A stretch of 64,000 nt of DNA from NCBI RefSeq assembly GCF_014905175.1, contig NC_057793.1, positions 13,356,369 to 13,420,368 on the forward strand, read 5' to 3'. Both the position numbers and the translations under genes were made by a program. The notes under the pieces are model-generated. The model had not been told where the DNA came from, did not search any database, and saw only the letters and a program-made list of their open reading frames with translations. The stretch is from Aphidius gifuensis. Lineage: Eukaryota > Arthropoda > Insecta > Hymenoptera > Braconidae. Positions 7,889-18,179 of this stretch are shown piece after piece (positions within the stretch are counted from its first letter, which is position 1; each line of letters opens with the position of its first letter).

Positions 7889-10800
7889 TCATTCATTTTT
7901 TCTTTTATATATACTTTTACTCAAACTCATTCGTTCAACAGGTATATAGCCCCAAGGCAAAGTGTCAGTCTCACCAACAATTAGCTGCCGTTTATCATCT
8001 TCCCAACTCAGAGCTATTTTTTCAATTGTTCTAGTCGTTACTTCATGTTTATGAGATCTTATGATATTCTGTGACTTTCTTAAAATAACATGATTTATTA
8101 AACAATTCTTATAGTCATCAAAAGTTATTTGTCTCACAGTTCATCTTTTGACACCCTTTGCTCTCATATGAACACGTTTTTTTAATGAATTATTTTCATC
8201 CGCTATAACATATGAGTATAATTTACTCCGTAAACCAATGAATTCTTTCATTATTTTTCCGTTATTTTCATCTTTCATAATACCAATAACTTTTTTATTC
8301 TTTGATGGAATTCCATATTGATTATTTTCTGGATAATCAGATGTATCAAATTTATCAGGATTATTACGGATTAAATCATAAGGATTATGACTGAATATAT
8401 GGTAAACAGCAGAATCAGTATCACCATATAAATACTTGACTTTATCTCCATATTTTGGTTTTATGAAATTATAATTAAAATCATACATATATGTTTTTGA
8501 CATTTCCAAAATAGAAAATCCAAGATAAATTGGTTTATCAAAAAGTATACTTGTTGGTTTCATCTCAATTATAACAAGATCATCAATGATTAAGTGACTG
8601 TGAAAGTTTGGCTTTGATATATAAAATCTTGCTCCACCTCTACCACCATATTTTTGTACAAGTTTTATCGATTTACGAGTTCTTACAGACTCAAGAGTTT
8701 TACCATAAATTGCATTGATAAATAATTTTCTAAGATCTTTTTCAAATGCACCACGGGCTTTCTTTCGTAACTCTGTATTAAGATCAATATAAGATTGAAG
8801 CCATGAACTTTGTTCAAATTTTAAAACACGATGAACTTTAGTAATAATCATCCCTAAAGAACAATATTGTTTCAAGTTCCTATAATGAATAACATAATTT
8901 TTTTTATTGTCTAGAGTTGCCAGTAGTTTTGGAGTTTTACTGGTTTCTAGAGGTGGTTTTTCGCGTACTGGTGGTAAAGGAAAATCTTTATGATGATGAT
9001 ACAAACTTGCAGGATAATCTAAATCAACTTCAAGAATGTATCCATATTTTGAGTTATTAGCAGTTGAATTTAAAATTGAAATATCAAAGTTATCAATCCA
9101 TTCCAATTTACAAGTTGGAAGATATTCTCTCATTGCTGCTCCATACATATTATTCAAATCAAAGTACATCAAAAATGACTCTTCTTCTTCAGGATTATAT
9201 TCACTGCCCATATATCGATTATTTGCTTTTCCATATCGATTTAAGACTTGTGATAAACCACCTCTTATACCTTGCTCAATAAACAACATCATTTCAGGAT
9301 CAGTTATTAATTCCAGCTCAATCTGAGTATATCTCAACATTGCACTAAAACTAAGTCCAGGTAGCGTATAATAGTGTGCTGGATCTAACTTATATGTATT
9401 CAAGCAATCAGCTCTAAAGCTTTCAAAAACATCAGCTAAAAGAGCAACATCAGTCTGTAAGTATAAATCAGAATATTCTCCAAGTGTTTTTATATTAAAC
9501 TTTTGCCAAACATTTAGAGCATGTGCATATGCCTCATCTGAAATATTTTCTTCATTCAATTTTGAATAAAATTGATCTTTCGATGGAAGTGTTGTATCAT
9601 CAAATTTTTCCCATTTATCAAGATAATCATATGGAAATACTCCTTTCTTTGTAATCAAATTAAATTCATCATCATTTTTACATAGGCTTTTTGTTATTGA
9701 TTTTTTATTATCATCTAAATTATTTGATAATGAATCTATGGAACTAGCCAGAAATCTATATGAATCGATAAATCTCAATTTAATTCTAGTACCCTTGACA
9801 CGTTTTGTAAATGAAATATATCTTTCTTTATTGATTCCAAGTATATCAATTTTACCTTCGAACTGGTTTTTCAATTTTTTGATGATAAAATGTGCATCAT
9901 AGCCTGTGAGATTATGAAATACTACAGGGATGATACATGAATCTTGATAATTTATATTGCATACTTGATGGGCGGCGACTCGGTACTCTGACGTCCAATG
10001 AGAATGATCACGTACTTTGACGTCATTTTTCGTAAAATTCTTGTCACAAATATGACATTTTTTAGCATTTGAAAATCGTAATTCTTCATCTTGTGTAAGG
10101 GACATTGGTTTAATATCATCTATTATTTTATTGACTTGATGAGCTATTTGTTCAAGCTCTGTAATAAACCATTCAATTGAATTTTTACCTCTTTGAAGAT
10201 TGAACTTGGAAAGTGAGTCATCATAACTACACTTCAAATAATATGCTGCACTACTTGGAACATGTTTTTGATAAATTTGATTTTTTTCATGTTCTTCACT
10301 CTGCACTTTTTCTAATAAACATTCTAAATCACCATAAATTATAAATGGTACCGTTAATTGATGTTTATAGTTTATAAATTTCAAAATAATATTCTTTTCA
10401 GTTGGTAATATCATTGCACTTTTACATTTTTCAACACATTGTTTTTCATGATTATCGCGTGATTGTTGAGATTGAAAATGACATAAGCAGCGATCACAAA
10501 TTATTTTCCTTCCACCATGTTTAGAAATTTGTGAGCTTACTAATCTCGATAAGTTTTTGATCCATGCAAAATGATATTGTGACAAATTTTTTTGTGAATC
10601 GAAATCATCAACAACAACAACATCATCATCATCATCATCGTTTTCTTCTGGTTCTTCTTCTCTTTTAACCATTAAAAGATGAATTGTTTCATGAATAGAT
10701 TCATTTTTGCTAATGTAATATGGTACAACCCTTTCTTTTCTACGTTTTTTATTTTTTTTTTTCTCATCATCACTCTCATCATCATCATCGTCATCATTAT

Positions 10801-11521
10801 TCTCTATCCCATAAATATTAATTTTTAACTCATTTTGTTTTTCAAAAACTTTGATTTTTTCCCATGTTATTGGAAAAGTTATTCCGCTGCAATTTAATTT
10901 ATCAAAATGTTTTTTGTATTGACCCTCACGGTCAACATGGTTGGGCGCTTTGTATAGACATGCCAAAACTGACCAAATAAAACAAAAATTATCAGAATTT
11001 TTTACGTTCACAACTGAGTGAGTTTTCAGTATCCATGATGGCATTTCAACGAAAGATGAATTACCACCTTGCAGTGGTATGTAATCATTTATTTGGATTT
11101 CAAGATGATTATTAATTAACATTTTTTTAGCATCAGAAAGAAAGTCTTTTACATCTTTATGTTTTAAATTAATTATAACGCTGGTCTTCATCCTGTTTCT
11201 AAATACATTTTCTAAGTCTTGCCATTCAATGTAGTTTTCAGTAGAAGCGTTTGATACATCAACTGTTGCAGATGCACCTGCACCTCGTACTTGCAAACTT
11301 TCCAATTTTGATAGAAAACGTGTCAGCATTATGACTGTTGTCTGAGTCATTTTTCTATTAGCAGTTGGCAAACTTCGAAGTAATCGATTATAATTTGTAA
11401 TATCTCTACGTAATGAAACAATTGTCGAACGAACTCGATCAGGATTCGCGTTCTGATGTAAAAGTTCAACTGTTTTTCGATATTCCTCTCGGACTATTCT
11501 CTGTGGTTTGGTTGGATCCAT
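7889..11521 (-). pseudogene. Maverick protein-primed DNA polymerase B, one in-frame stop
   Basis: The main ORF is 1126 residues (11521-8141). A TGA at 8140-8138 stops it, and the same frame continues for 83 codons to 7889 with KIALSWEDDKR and TLPWG, the normal C-terminus. Exonuclease motifs: YGDLE (396-400), FHNLTGYDAHF (535-545) and YLQTD (687-691). Polymerase motifs: DLNNMYGAA (788-796), KLFINAIYGKT (932-942) and YGDTDS (1032-1037). A C2H2 finger lies at about 342-362 and an endonuclease-VII-like CxxC...DHSH...H..CN region at 489-524. The N-terminal block NSDNFCFIWSVLACLY is typical of Mavericks. Two acidic Asp tracts at 241-254 and 294-306 come from GAT repeats and may have expanded. It would replicate the element from a terminal protein. 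All active-site residues remain, so the stop looks recent. Confidence 0.88.
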
Positions 11522-11545
11522 TTTATTAATAATTGTTTGATTGAC

Positions 11546-12926
11546 CTAAAAAATTAAAAATAATTATAAAGAAAGTTATGTACTAACAATCTACAAATTT
11601 ATCAAAACATTCATAAAATATATAAGGATTGCAAAGATAATGACAGATTACTGAAATTTTGAAGGTTATGTTACTTTTTAAAGAAATAATGACCTGCTGC
11701 AAAAAATATTAATGTCAAACGATAGCTGGTGGAAATCTAAGGATAACTGACTAAAAACATTTGAAAAATATTCAAGGGTGGCGGAGATATTAATGGATTA
11801 CTAAAATTTGAGAGGTTATGTTACTTTTCAGGAGAAATAATGACCTGGTGCAAAAAATATTAATGTCAAACGATAGCTGGTGAAAATCTAAGGATGATTG
11901 ATTAAAAACATTTGAAAAATATTCAAGGATGGTAGAGATATTAATGGATTACTAAAATTTGAGAGGTTATGTTACTTTTTAAAGAAATAATAACCTAGTG
12001 CAAAAAATATTAATGTCAAACGATAGCTGGTGAAAATCTAAGGATAATTGATTAAAAACATTAGAAAAATATTCAAGGATGGTGGAGATATTAATGGATT
12101 ACTAAAATTTGAGAGGTTATGTTACTTTCTCAAAGAAATAATAACCTAGTGCAAAAAATATTAATGTCAAACGATAGCTGGTGAAAATCTAAGGATAATT
12201 GATCAAAAACATTTGAAAAATATTCAAGGATGGTAGAGGTATTAATGGATTACTAAAATTTGAAAGGTTATGTTACGTTCCAGGAGAAATAATGACCTGG
12301 TGCAAAAAATATTAATGTCAAACGATAGCTGGTGAAAATCTAAGGATAATTGATTAAAAACATTTGAAAAATATTCAAGGATGGCGGAGATATTAATGGA
12401 TTACTAAAATTTGAGAGGTTATGTTCCTTTTCAGGAGAAATAATGACCTGGTGCAAAAAATATTAATGTCAAACGATAGCTGATGAAAATCTAAGGATAA
12501 TTGATTTAAAACATTTGAAAAATATTCGAGGATGGCGGAGATATTAATGGATTACTAAAATTCGAGAGGTTATGTTACTTTTTTAAAGAAATAATCACTT
12601 GGTGAAAAAAATATTAATGTCAAACGATAGCTGGTGAAAATCTAAGGATAATTGACTTCGAACATTTTAAAAATATTCAAAAATGGCAAAGATATTAATG
12701 GATTACTAAAATTTTGGAGGTTATGTTACTTTTTAGAGAAATAATAACCTGGTGCAGAAAATATTAATGGCAAATGATAGCTGGTGAAAATCTAAGGATA
12801 ATTGACTTAAAACATTTTAAAAATAATCAAGGATTGCAATGAGATTGATGGAATAAGGATGATCAATGTTATTTTTCAGACTATTATTCTATTAATATGT
12901 AAAAAAAAATTGAGGTTATGACTTAC
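11546..12926 (-). other. Putative 5' leader intron of the polymerase gene
   Basis: On the minus strand a consensus donor GTAAGT starts at 12926 and a pyrimidine-rich acceptor TTTTTTAG ends at 11546, 25 nt before the polymerase ATG. A TATA box lies upstream at 13008-13015. The proposed intron of 1,381 bp is filled by the 151-bp tandem array. This is inferred from splice-site and promoter sequence only. Confidence 0.45.
11600..12850. repeat. Eight copies of a ~151-bp tandem repeat
   Basis: The marker GATAGCTGG recurs near 11721, 11872, 12022, 12173, 12324, 12475, 12626 and 12776 (the sixth and eighth copies have a mismatch), so the period is 150-151 bp. Each unit also carries ATTAATGGATTACTAAAATT and GGTTATGTTAC. 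Outer copies are more diverged than inner ones, as expected for unequal crossing-over. Confidence 0.92.
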
Positions 12927-13007
12927 TTGTTATATATATAGTTGACAGGATATAAATTTTCCACAATGATCGATGAAACGAAGAGGACTTTTATGAAAAT
13001 GCACGTG

Positions 13008-13015
13008 CTTATATA
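13008..13015 (-). promoter_or_regulatory. TATA box upstream of the polymerase leader
   Basis: TATATAAG on the minus strand at 13015-13008, about 80 nt upstream of the putative leader donor. No TCAGT lies at the 32-33 nt spacing seen in the other Maverick promoters, so the polymerase promoter may be of a different class. Confidence 0.4.
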
Positions 13016-13020
13016 CTGAT

Positions 13021-13330
13021 ATCCCCACTTTTTTTATGACGACTAGCGCAACTAGTTGATTGCTTTTTTTATCGATAAAAGAATAATCAATTGTCGATAA
13101 TAGAATAATTAATAATATCGATTACTGCTTTACCGACATCGTTTCGCGGGAAATTTTGAAATTATATACTTTGAATTCATAAATAATAATTTTTATAAAA
13201 TTCAAATATTTCATTTTTTCAGTAGTTTAAGAATAATTTATAAATATCAATAATATATAATCAAGTTGAGATTCCATAAGATATACGAAGGAATATTCTT
13301 TTACTTGTAGGATATAGCATAATGCCTTGT
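13021..13330. other. AT-rich stretch, right end of Maverick not resolved
   Basis: No gene. The sequence includes several ATCGAT and TATCGATAA motifs near 13065-13130. I could not find an inverted copy of this region on the left side, so the Maverick terminal repeat cannot be placed. Confidence 0.4.
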
Positions 13331-13398
13331 TCGTTTCAGAGGATAGCATGCCAAACTCTCATGCCAAAGGTCCGAGTTCAAATCTCGGTTAAGGAAAA
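13331..13398 (+). repeat. tRNA-like relic (SINE head or tRNA pseudogene)
   Basis: CCGAGTTCAAATCTCGG at 13372-13388 is a perfect T-arm with a 5-bp stem and 7-nt loop and a B-box. Upstream GCATG / CATGC can pair as an anticodon-type stem, but with a 9-nt loop, and the D-arm and acceptor stem are poor. It is therefore not a functional tRNA; a tRNA-derived SINE head is the likeliest reading. Confidence 0.5.
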
Positions 13399-13429
13399 TA
13401 TTTTTTTTCCATTAATAATAGTAACGACA

Positions 13430-13600
13430 CAAGATAGCGTCTTTTAAAAACCAAAGATGACATTTAAAAAAATCCAATAAGGCGTCTTATGAAAAATGGG
13501 ACCCCGGGAGTTTTAAAAATTAAAAATGGCGTCTTACGAAAAACCAATATGGCGTCTTATGGAAAACCAATATGGCGTCTTATGAAAAATCGGACCCCCC
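13430..13600. repeat. Short degenerate tandem repeat (GGCGTCTTATGAAAA)
   Basis: A unit of about 24 bp containing GGCGTCTTATG is repeated four to six times with drift. Function unknown. Confidence 0.7.
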
Positions 13601-13648
13601 ATGGCGATTTGACCTAACTAATTAATTAATCAACCTAATTAATCAATA

Positions 13649-14160
13649 TCAGTAAGTGGTACAGACTGAGGAGGCACAGCGGGAGGGGGTGGTCCAGAAC
13701 TGTCCTATATATACTACTCTCGATGAAATTCCTAACCACTTGAAGGATCCTTGATAAGTGAATTTTTCCAACATTTTATTTTTCAGAGTTTTATTGAAAC
13801 GTTCAACGATTGATGCTCCGAGATTGGTGTATGTTGAGTACATATTCATTTTGTGTGTTTGCATAAGAGCTTCAAATTCCTTATTGTAAAATTTTTTCCC
13901 TTGGTCAACATGTAAATTTTTCGGAATACGTCCTTCATCAAGTACAGATCTCATTGATTACTTTTGTACAGATAACATCTTTTCCAATTTTTGATTTTAT
14001 TGGTATAGCCCATGCAAATTTTGGAAATACATCAATAATTGTGAGCGAATATTCATAGTTTTAGATGTATAAGCTTGCATGTCAACTTGATCTGCTTGCC
14101 ACGTTTCATCCAGTCCTCTAATGTCAACATGACGACGAGTATAATTTTTCTGACTACTGC
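13649..14160 (-). pseudogene. Second Maverick integrase fragment
   Basis: Minus-strand codons near 14110-14085 give LDETWQADQVDM, the first catalytic-Asp region. After stops and a frame change, 13954-13649 gives NLHVDQGKKFYN and ASIVERFNKTLKNK, the second Asp and the Glu region. The rest is frameshifted or lost, and the last residues before the stop are not integrase-like. Residues differ widely from the integrase at 6814-7806, so this is a separate, older Maverick lineage and not a duplication of the first. Confidence 0.75.
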
Positions 14161-14383
14161 TTTTTTATGATCCATTTGAACGATTTTCACGTGTCCTGAT
14201 ATGATTATCCAAGATTCTAAGTTTTTTTATTATTTGAATTCCAAAATTTCCAATTTCAGTGCTCAATGTGTTGAGTGATTTTTCAAAATTTAGTTTGAAA
14301 TTCTCAAAGGCTCTATTCGATGAACTTGTGGACTCCAATGTCTGAATGGATTCTGTATTTTGTAGTGAAAGACTTTGTGCTGT

Positions 14384-14689
14384 TTAAAATTCAAGATGAT
14401 ATTTTTTAATGAATATTATATTATTATTAACATCATCTCGTAGAGATTTATTTAATTGATATAAAATTCGTGTTCCTTCTTTTATGCTTATCTTAGTAAT
14501 TTTAACAGATGTTGCATCATTCGATTCTACCGGATCAGCAACATTACACAATCGTTTATTATTTATATCATAATGTCCATCTGATGTTCGTTTGAAACCA
14601 TCACCTGGAGGACCTCGAACACTTTGTAATGAACTTTTACAAGAAACCCCTGTAAACTCGAGATTATATCTAAACGGTACCTCATCCAA
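14384..14689 (-). pseudogene. ORF with KRTSDGHYDINNKRLCNVADP motif, probably Maverick-associated
   Basis: This 101-residue ORF contains GFKRTSDGHYDINNKRLCNVADP and ESNDATSVKIT. I have a general memory of proteins with a D-x-x-x-D-x-x-N-K-x-L-x-N-V pattern followed by an NDA motif in insect mobile elements, but cannot name the family. Further minus-strand coding-like sequence (FEKSLNTLSTEIGNFGIQII) continues to about 14230 after a stop and then leads into the second integrase fragment, so the two probably came from one element. Function unknown. Confidence 0.45.
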
Positions 14690-14694
14690 CCCCT

Positions 14695-15170
14695 GACGAA
14701 TCGCGTAGAAAATTATAAAAAAAATCTGACATTATCTTTTCTTATTCCTGAATCACCTCCAATAATTATTTTTACATAATCGGCCCGTTATCTAATTGAA
14801 AAAAAATTATTTCTCCAAAAATCGCTGTAAAATCTAAACCTACCGCATCCAACCTCTGACCGATCGCGTAGAAAATTATTTAAAAAATCTGACATTATCT
14901 TTTCTCATTCCCGAACGACCTCCAATGATTATTTTTACATAATCGGCCCGTTATCTAATTAAAAAAAAATTATTTCTACAAAAATCGCTGTAAAATCTAA
15001 ACCTACCGCATTCAACCCCTGACCGATGGCGGAGAAAATTATAAAAAAAATCTGATATTATCTTTATCTATTTCTGAACCACCTCCTGTGAATATTTTTA
15101 AATAATCGGCGTTTGATCTGACGAAAAAAAAATTATATCTTTGAAAATTCCCGGAAAAACCACGTCCAAT
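14695..15170. repeat. Three copies of a ~162-bp tandem repeat
   Basis: The segment around GAAAATTAT...ATCTGACATTATCTTT recurs near 14702, 14865 and 15027, with ATCGGCCCGTTATCTAATT and ATCGCTGTAAAATCTAAACC also repeated. They lie directly upstream of the Helitron 3' end and may be part of that Helitron. Confidence 0.8.
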
Positions 15171-15440
15171 TCTAAACCTACCCTAATCTACATATTGAAA
15201 ATCATGAAATCTCAAATTCTTGAAAATTCAGTGATCAGAAAACCCAGGCTACCAGAGACTCCTTATTTCCCTCTGCCTCCATTTAGCTATCATCAGTTCT
15301 TTAATTTTCGAGATAATAGGGTTTTTTTTAATTTTTACAATTTATTTTAATATCAATGAATTCAATTTAATTTCTGTAACATTATTTTTACTATTATTTT
15401 TGACTATTATTTTTGGTTAAAAAAAAAAACCCACAAAGAA

Positions 15441-15468
15441 ACCCGTGCGAAGCGCGGGTATGAGCTAG
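15441..15468 (+). mobile_element. Helitron 3' terminus
   Basis: ACCCGTGC-GAA-GCGCGGGT (15441-15459) forms an 8-bp hairpin with one G-T pair. Five bases later comes CTAG at 15465-15468, followed by T. A GC-rich hairpin just before a CTRR end with a 3' T is the Helitron signature. The 5' TC end was not located, so the length is unknown. The end abuts the inverted terminus of the next transposon. Confidence 0.75.
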
Positions 15469-15927
15469 TAGTTTAAAATAAAAATTTTTAAAAAATTGTT
15501 TAAACAATATTTATGGCATAATTTGTTAAATAAACAATTAAAAATTATTTTTTCCAAACTAGGCCCCATTTTATTTTTTTTTTTTTTTTTTATAATAATC
15601 TTTGGTATAAGAATAATTAAAAAAAAAATCCCAGCTTAGCATTTTCATAACTTCATTATTTAAATAAATAAACAGAAAAAAAAAACTCACTCTGACGCAT
15701 GGTTTGTTAGCAGTAAGCGTATGAACGTCTACTAGTTAAAAATGATTTTGTCTTCATTGTTCATTCATTTGTTTGAAAAAATACATATGTTTATATGTTT
15801 TTCTATTTATTTATTCGAATATATATTTAAATATATACTTTTTACATATATAAATCACATATATGATGTTTTAGATAAATTTATTAAAGTTATAATGACT
15901 TATAATATAATCACAGCTTAGATTAAA

Positions 15928-16560
15928 TTATTTTCTTTTTCTTTTTAAATTTTTTTTGAATAAATCTACTGATGTTGATTTATTACATAATGAATACATT
16001 CGTGTGATCAACATGTTATTATTTGGTTGTATGTAATGAATTTGCTGAGTGCCCTGTATTGTCTTGCGACCAACAAGTTTTTTTTTTGTATTTTCATAAT
16101 CATGTATATCCTTATGCAAGACCCTGGTAGAAATGCTCCGTCGAATCGACGTCGGGCTCGACTTAATATCGAGATAACATGTATAAGCATAGGGAAAAAT
16201 TTTTAGGTTAAACACGTTATGTCGATATTAAGTCGGGCCCGACGTCGAATTTCTACCAGGGGAGTGATACACATGATTCAGTATTTTTTGCCCATTCATA
16301 CAGCTCCAAAGAGCTCATAATTAAGACACCTTGTAAACTTGCTAGGCGTGCTTTCCTTTTTAAAGCACCACCTGCACCATCACTTGGTCCTTTTCCATGA
16401 GCTGTTGCTTGGAAATGCCATTTAGCTAATCGGCCAAAATCTTTTTCATGATAAAAAATCGTTGAAAAATAATGAAGATTTTTAAATTGCTGTGGTGCAC
16501 CGTCCGAAAAATAAATACATTTAGTTATGTGTGTGAAGAATGAATCTAAATATTTTTTTT
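15928..16560 (-). pseudogene. Transposase-like protein, C-terminal part
   Basis: Minus-strand codons from about 16560 to 16265 give YFSDGAPQQFKN, DFGRLAKWHFQATAHGKGP and SDGAGGALKRKARLASLQ; after the MITE at 16122-16261 the frame resumes with GRKTIQGTQQIHYIQP and ends at 15928. I recognise the S-D-G-A-x-x-Q-F-K-N ... T-A-H-G-K-G-P-x-D-G-x-G-G-x-x-K-R pattern from a widespread insect transposon protein family, but not its formal superfamily. The N-terminal exons of the same family lie at 26725-27372. The middle of the protein is missing where the LINE lies. Confidence 0.65.
16122..16261. mobile_element. Small palindromic MITE in the transposase 3' exon
   Basis: CCCTGGTAGAAAT at the left end matches ATTTCTACCAGGG at the right end, and internal GTCGAATCGACGTCGGGCTC / GGGCCCGACGTCGAAT also pair, so most of the 140 bp can fold back. 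No clear target duplication. Similar AGGTAGAAATT and GACGTCG sequence occurs in the element at 29640-31640. Confidence 0.65.
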
Positions 16561-18179
16561 TTATTTTTTTATTTCTATTTTATTTGAACTACGCCTCTCA
16601 GCCAGAGTATAGCTGTTTATGAGGCCAGAATTTACATGGGTGTACATCTATTTTAAATTTTAAAGTTTTAAACAATCTTATTGCTACAATTTTATAATTA
16701 GATCTTAAATATAGCTTATAAATTATGGTTTGATTTGATACAAAACAAAGTTCTTATTAACTAGATATCTTACACTGTTTTAAGAATATGATTTATTGAT
16801 ATCAACATTGTTGAATATTGAAGAGAGATACGAGATAGAACGTTATTTGGGAGATTAAATATGTTGAAATTAACATTTGTATTATAAAGAGTATTTACAC
16901 TATGGATGATGTTAAATAGAGGAGTACCAGTATCAAAGTTATTATTAGTTGTGGGGGGGTAAAAAACAAGATTGGATTATAAAATTTTAACATGATTATT
17001 TTTGCATTTAATGCTCCTAGCATTTTGATAAAAAGTGAACAGTTGTATTGGACCTGTTCAGTATGAGGACGTTTATTTTTATTATTATTGATTGTTGGTG
17101 ACTTGTTTTTTAGTATAAATTTTAAAAAAGCCATTTACCTCTCTTATTCCCAAGTTCCTCTCTCCGTTTGTCATACGAGTCATTAAATCTTCTTTTATTT
17201 TTTTGTAATTTTCTTGCAGAAGCTTTGTCTTGTCTCGTGAGAAAAAGACTGTTTGTGTATTGTTGATCAATGGTGTTTTCTTTGTCAGTTTCCAGAGACT
17301 CTGTAAAATAATATTGCAGTCATTACAATTATTGCAAGTTACTCTAATTGGGCGAGGTTTATTGTTATTAATAATATTGCCAATCCTGACAAGATTCACA
17401 TTACCAGCTAACTCAATAACTTCAGGTGAGTTGGTTTTCTTGACAATATTGGTAAATTCATTTATATCATGTGCTCTTTTATCTAGTTCTCTGGTAGATT
17501 CAGATTCTTTCATATTAAATACTATAAAATTTTTCTTTCTCGATAGCCTGTCTTCCATCTCGTATACACTCTGGTGAATGCAATTATCTTCATAAGCTTC
17601 AATTTTATTTTGGAGAGTATCAATATTATTTTTGTTGACAGCAACAGAGTCTTTAAGATTCTTAATTGTAACGGAGTGTGTCCAGTAGTCCAGTAACTAT
17701 CTCGCCAAGATCATTATTAATTTCAATACAAGTTTGTTTAATAGATTTAACTGCTTCATTGATTTTGGTATCGATTTTTGTTTGAAGATTATTGATGTCG
17801 TCCATACAAGACTTTTTTATGGATTCCATTGCATCATTGATTTTAGTGTCGAACTTTAGTTGTATTTTGTTAATGTCGAAGTCAAATGTATTATCAGGGG
17901 GATAGCACTACATGTATTTTTATGGGCTGTAGTTTGTCACCCTAGATGAGTCGATTCCCCAGAAAAAGTCTAGTAACGGAACGCCATTTTGTAGTCACAT
18001 GATAAAAACCTTTTTAATTCCTACGTTATCTATCTCGTTTCTTCCTTACCAGTTAAATTGCAGTTTTCCTCGAATGGATAATAAATTTAAATATATAATG
18101 AAACCATACAATTAATTTGATTAACATTTGTATTTTTAAAAAATAAATTTACATGTATTTTATTTATAATATAAATAAA

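Noticed and set aside
493..13020. Active, complete Maverick
   Set aside because: The split and truncated capsid gene, three stops and the integrase deletion exclude activity, and terminal repeats are not found.
13331..13398. Functional tRNA gene
   Set aside because: The T-arm is perfect but the anticodon loop has nine bases and the D-arm and acceptor stem do not pair properly.
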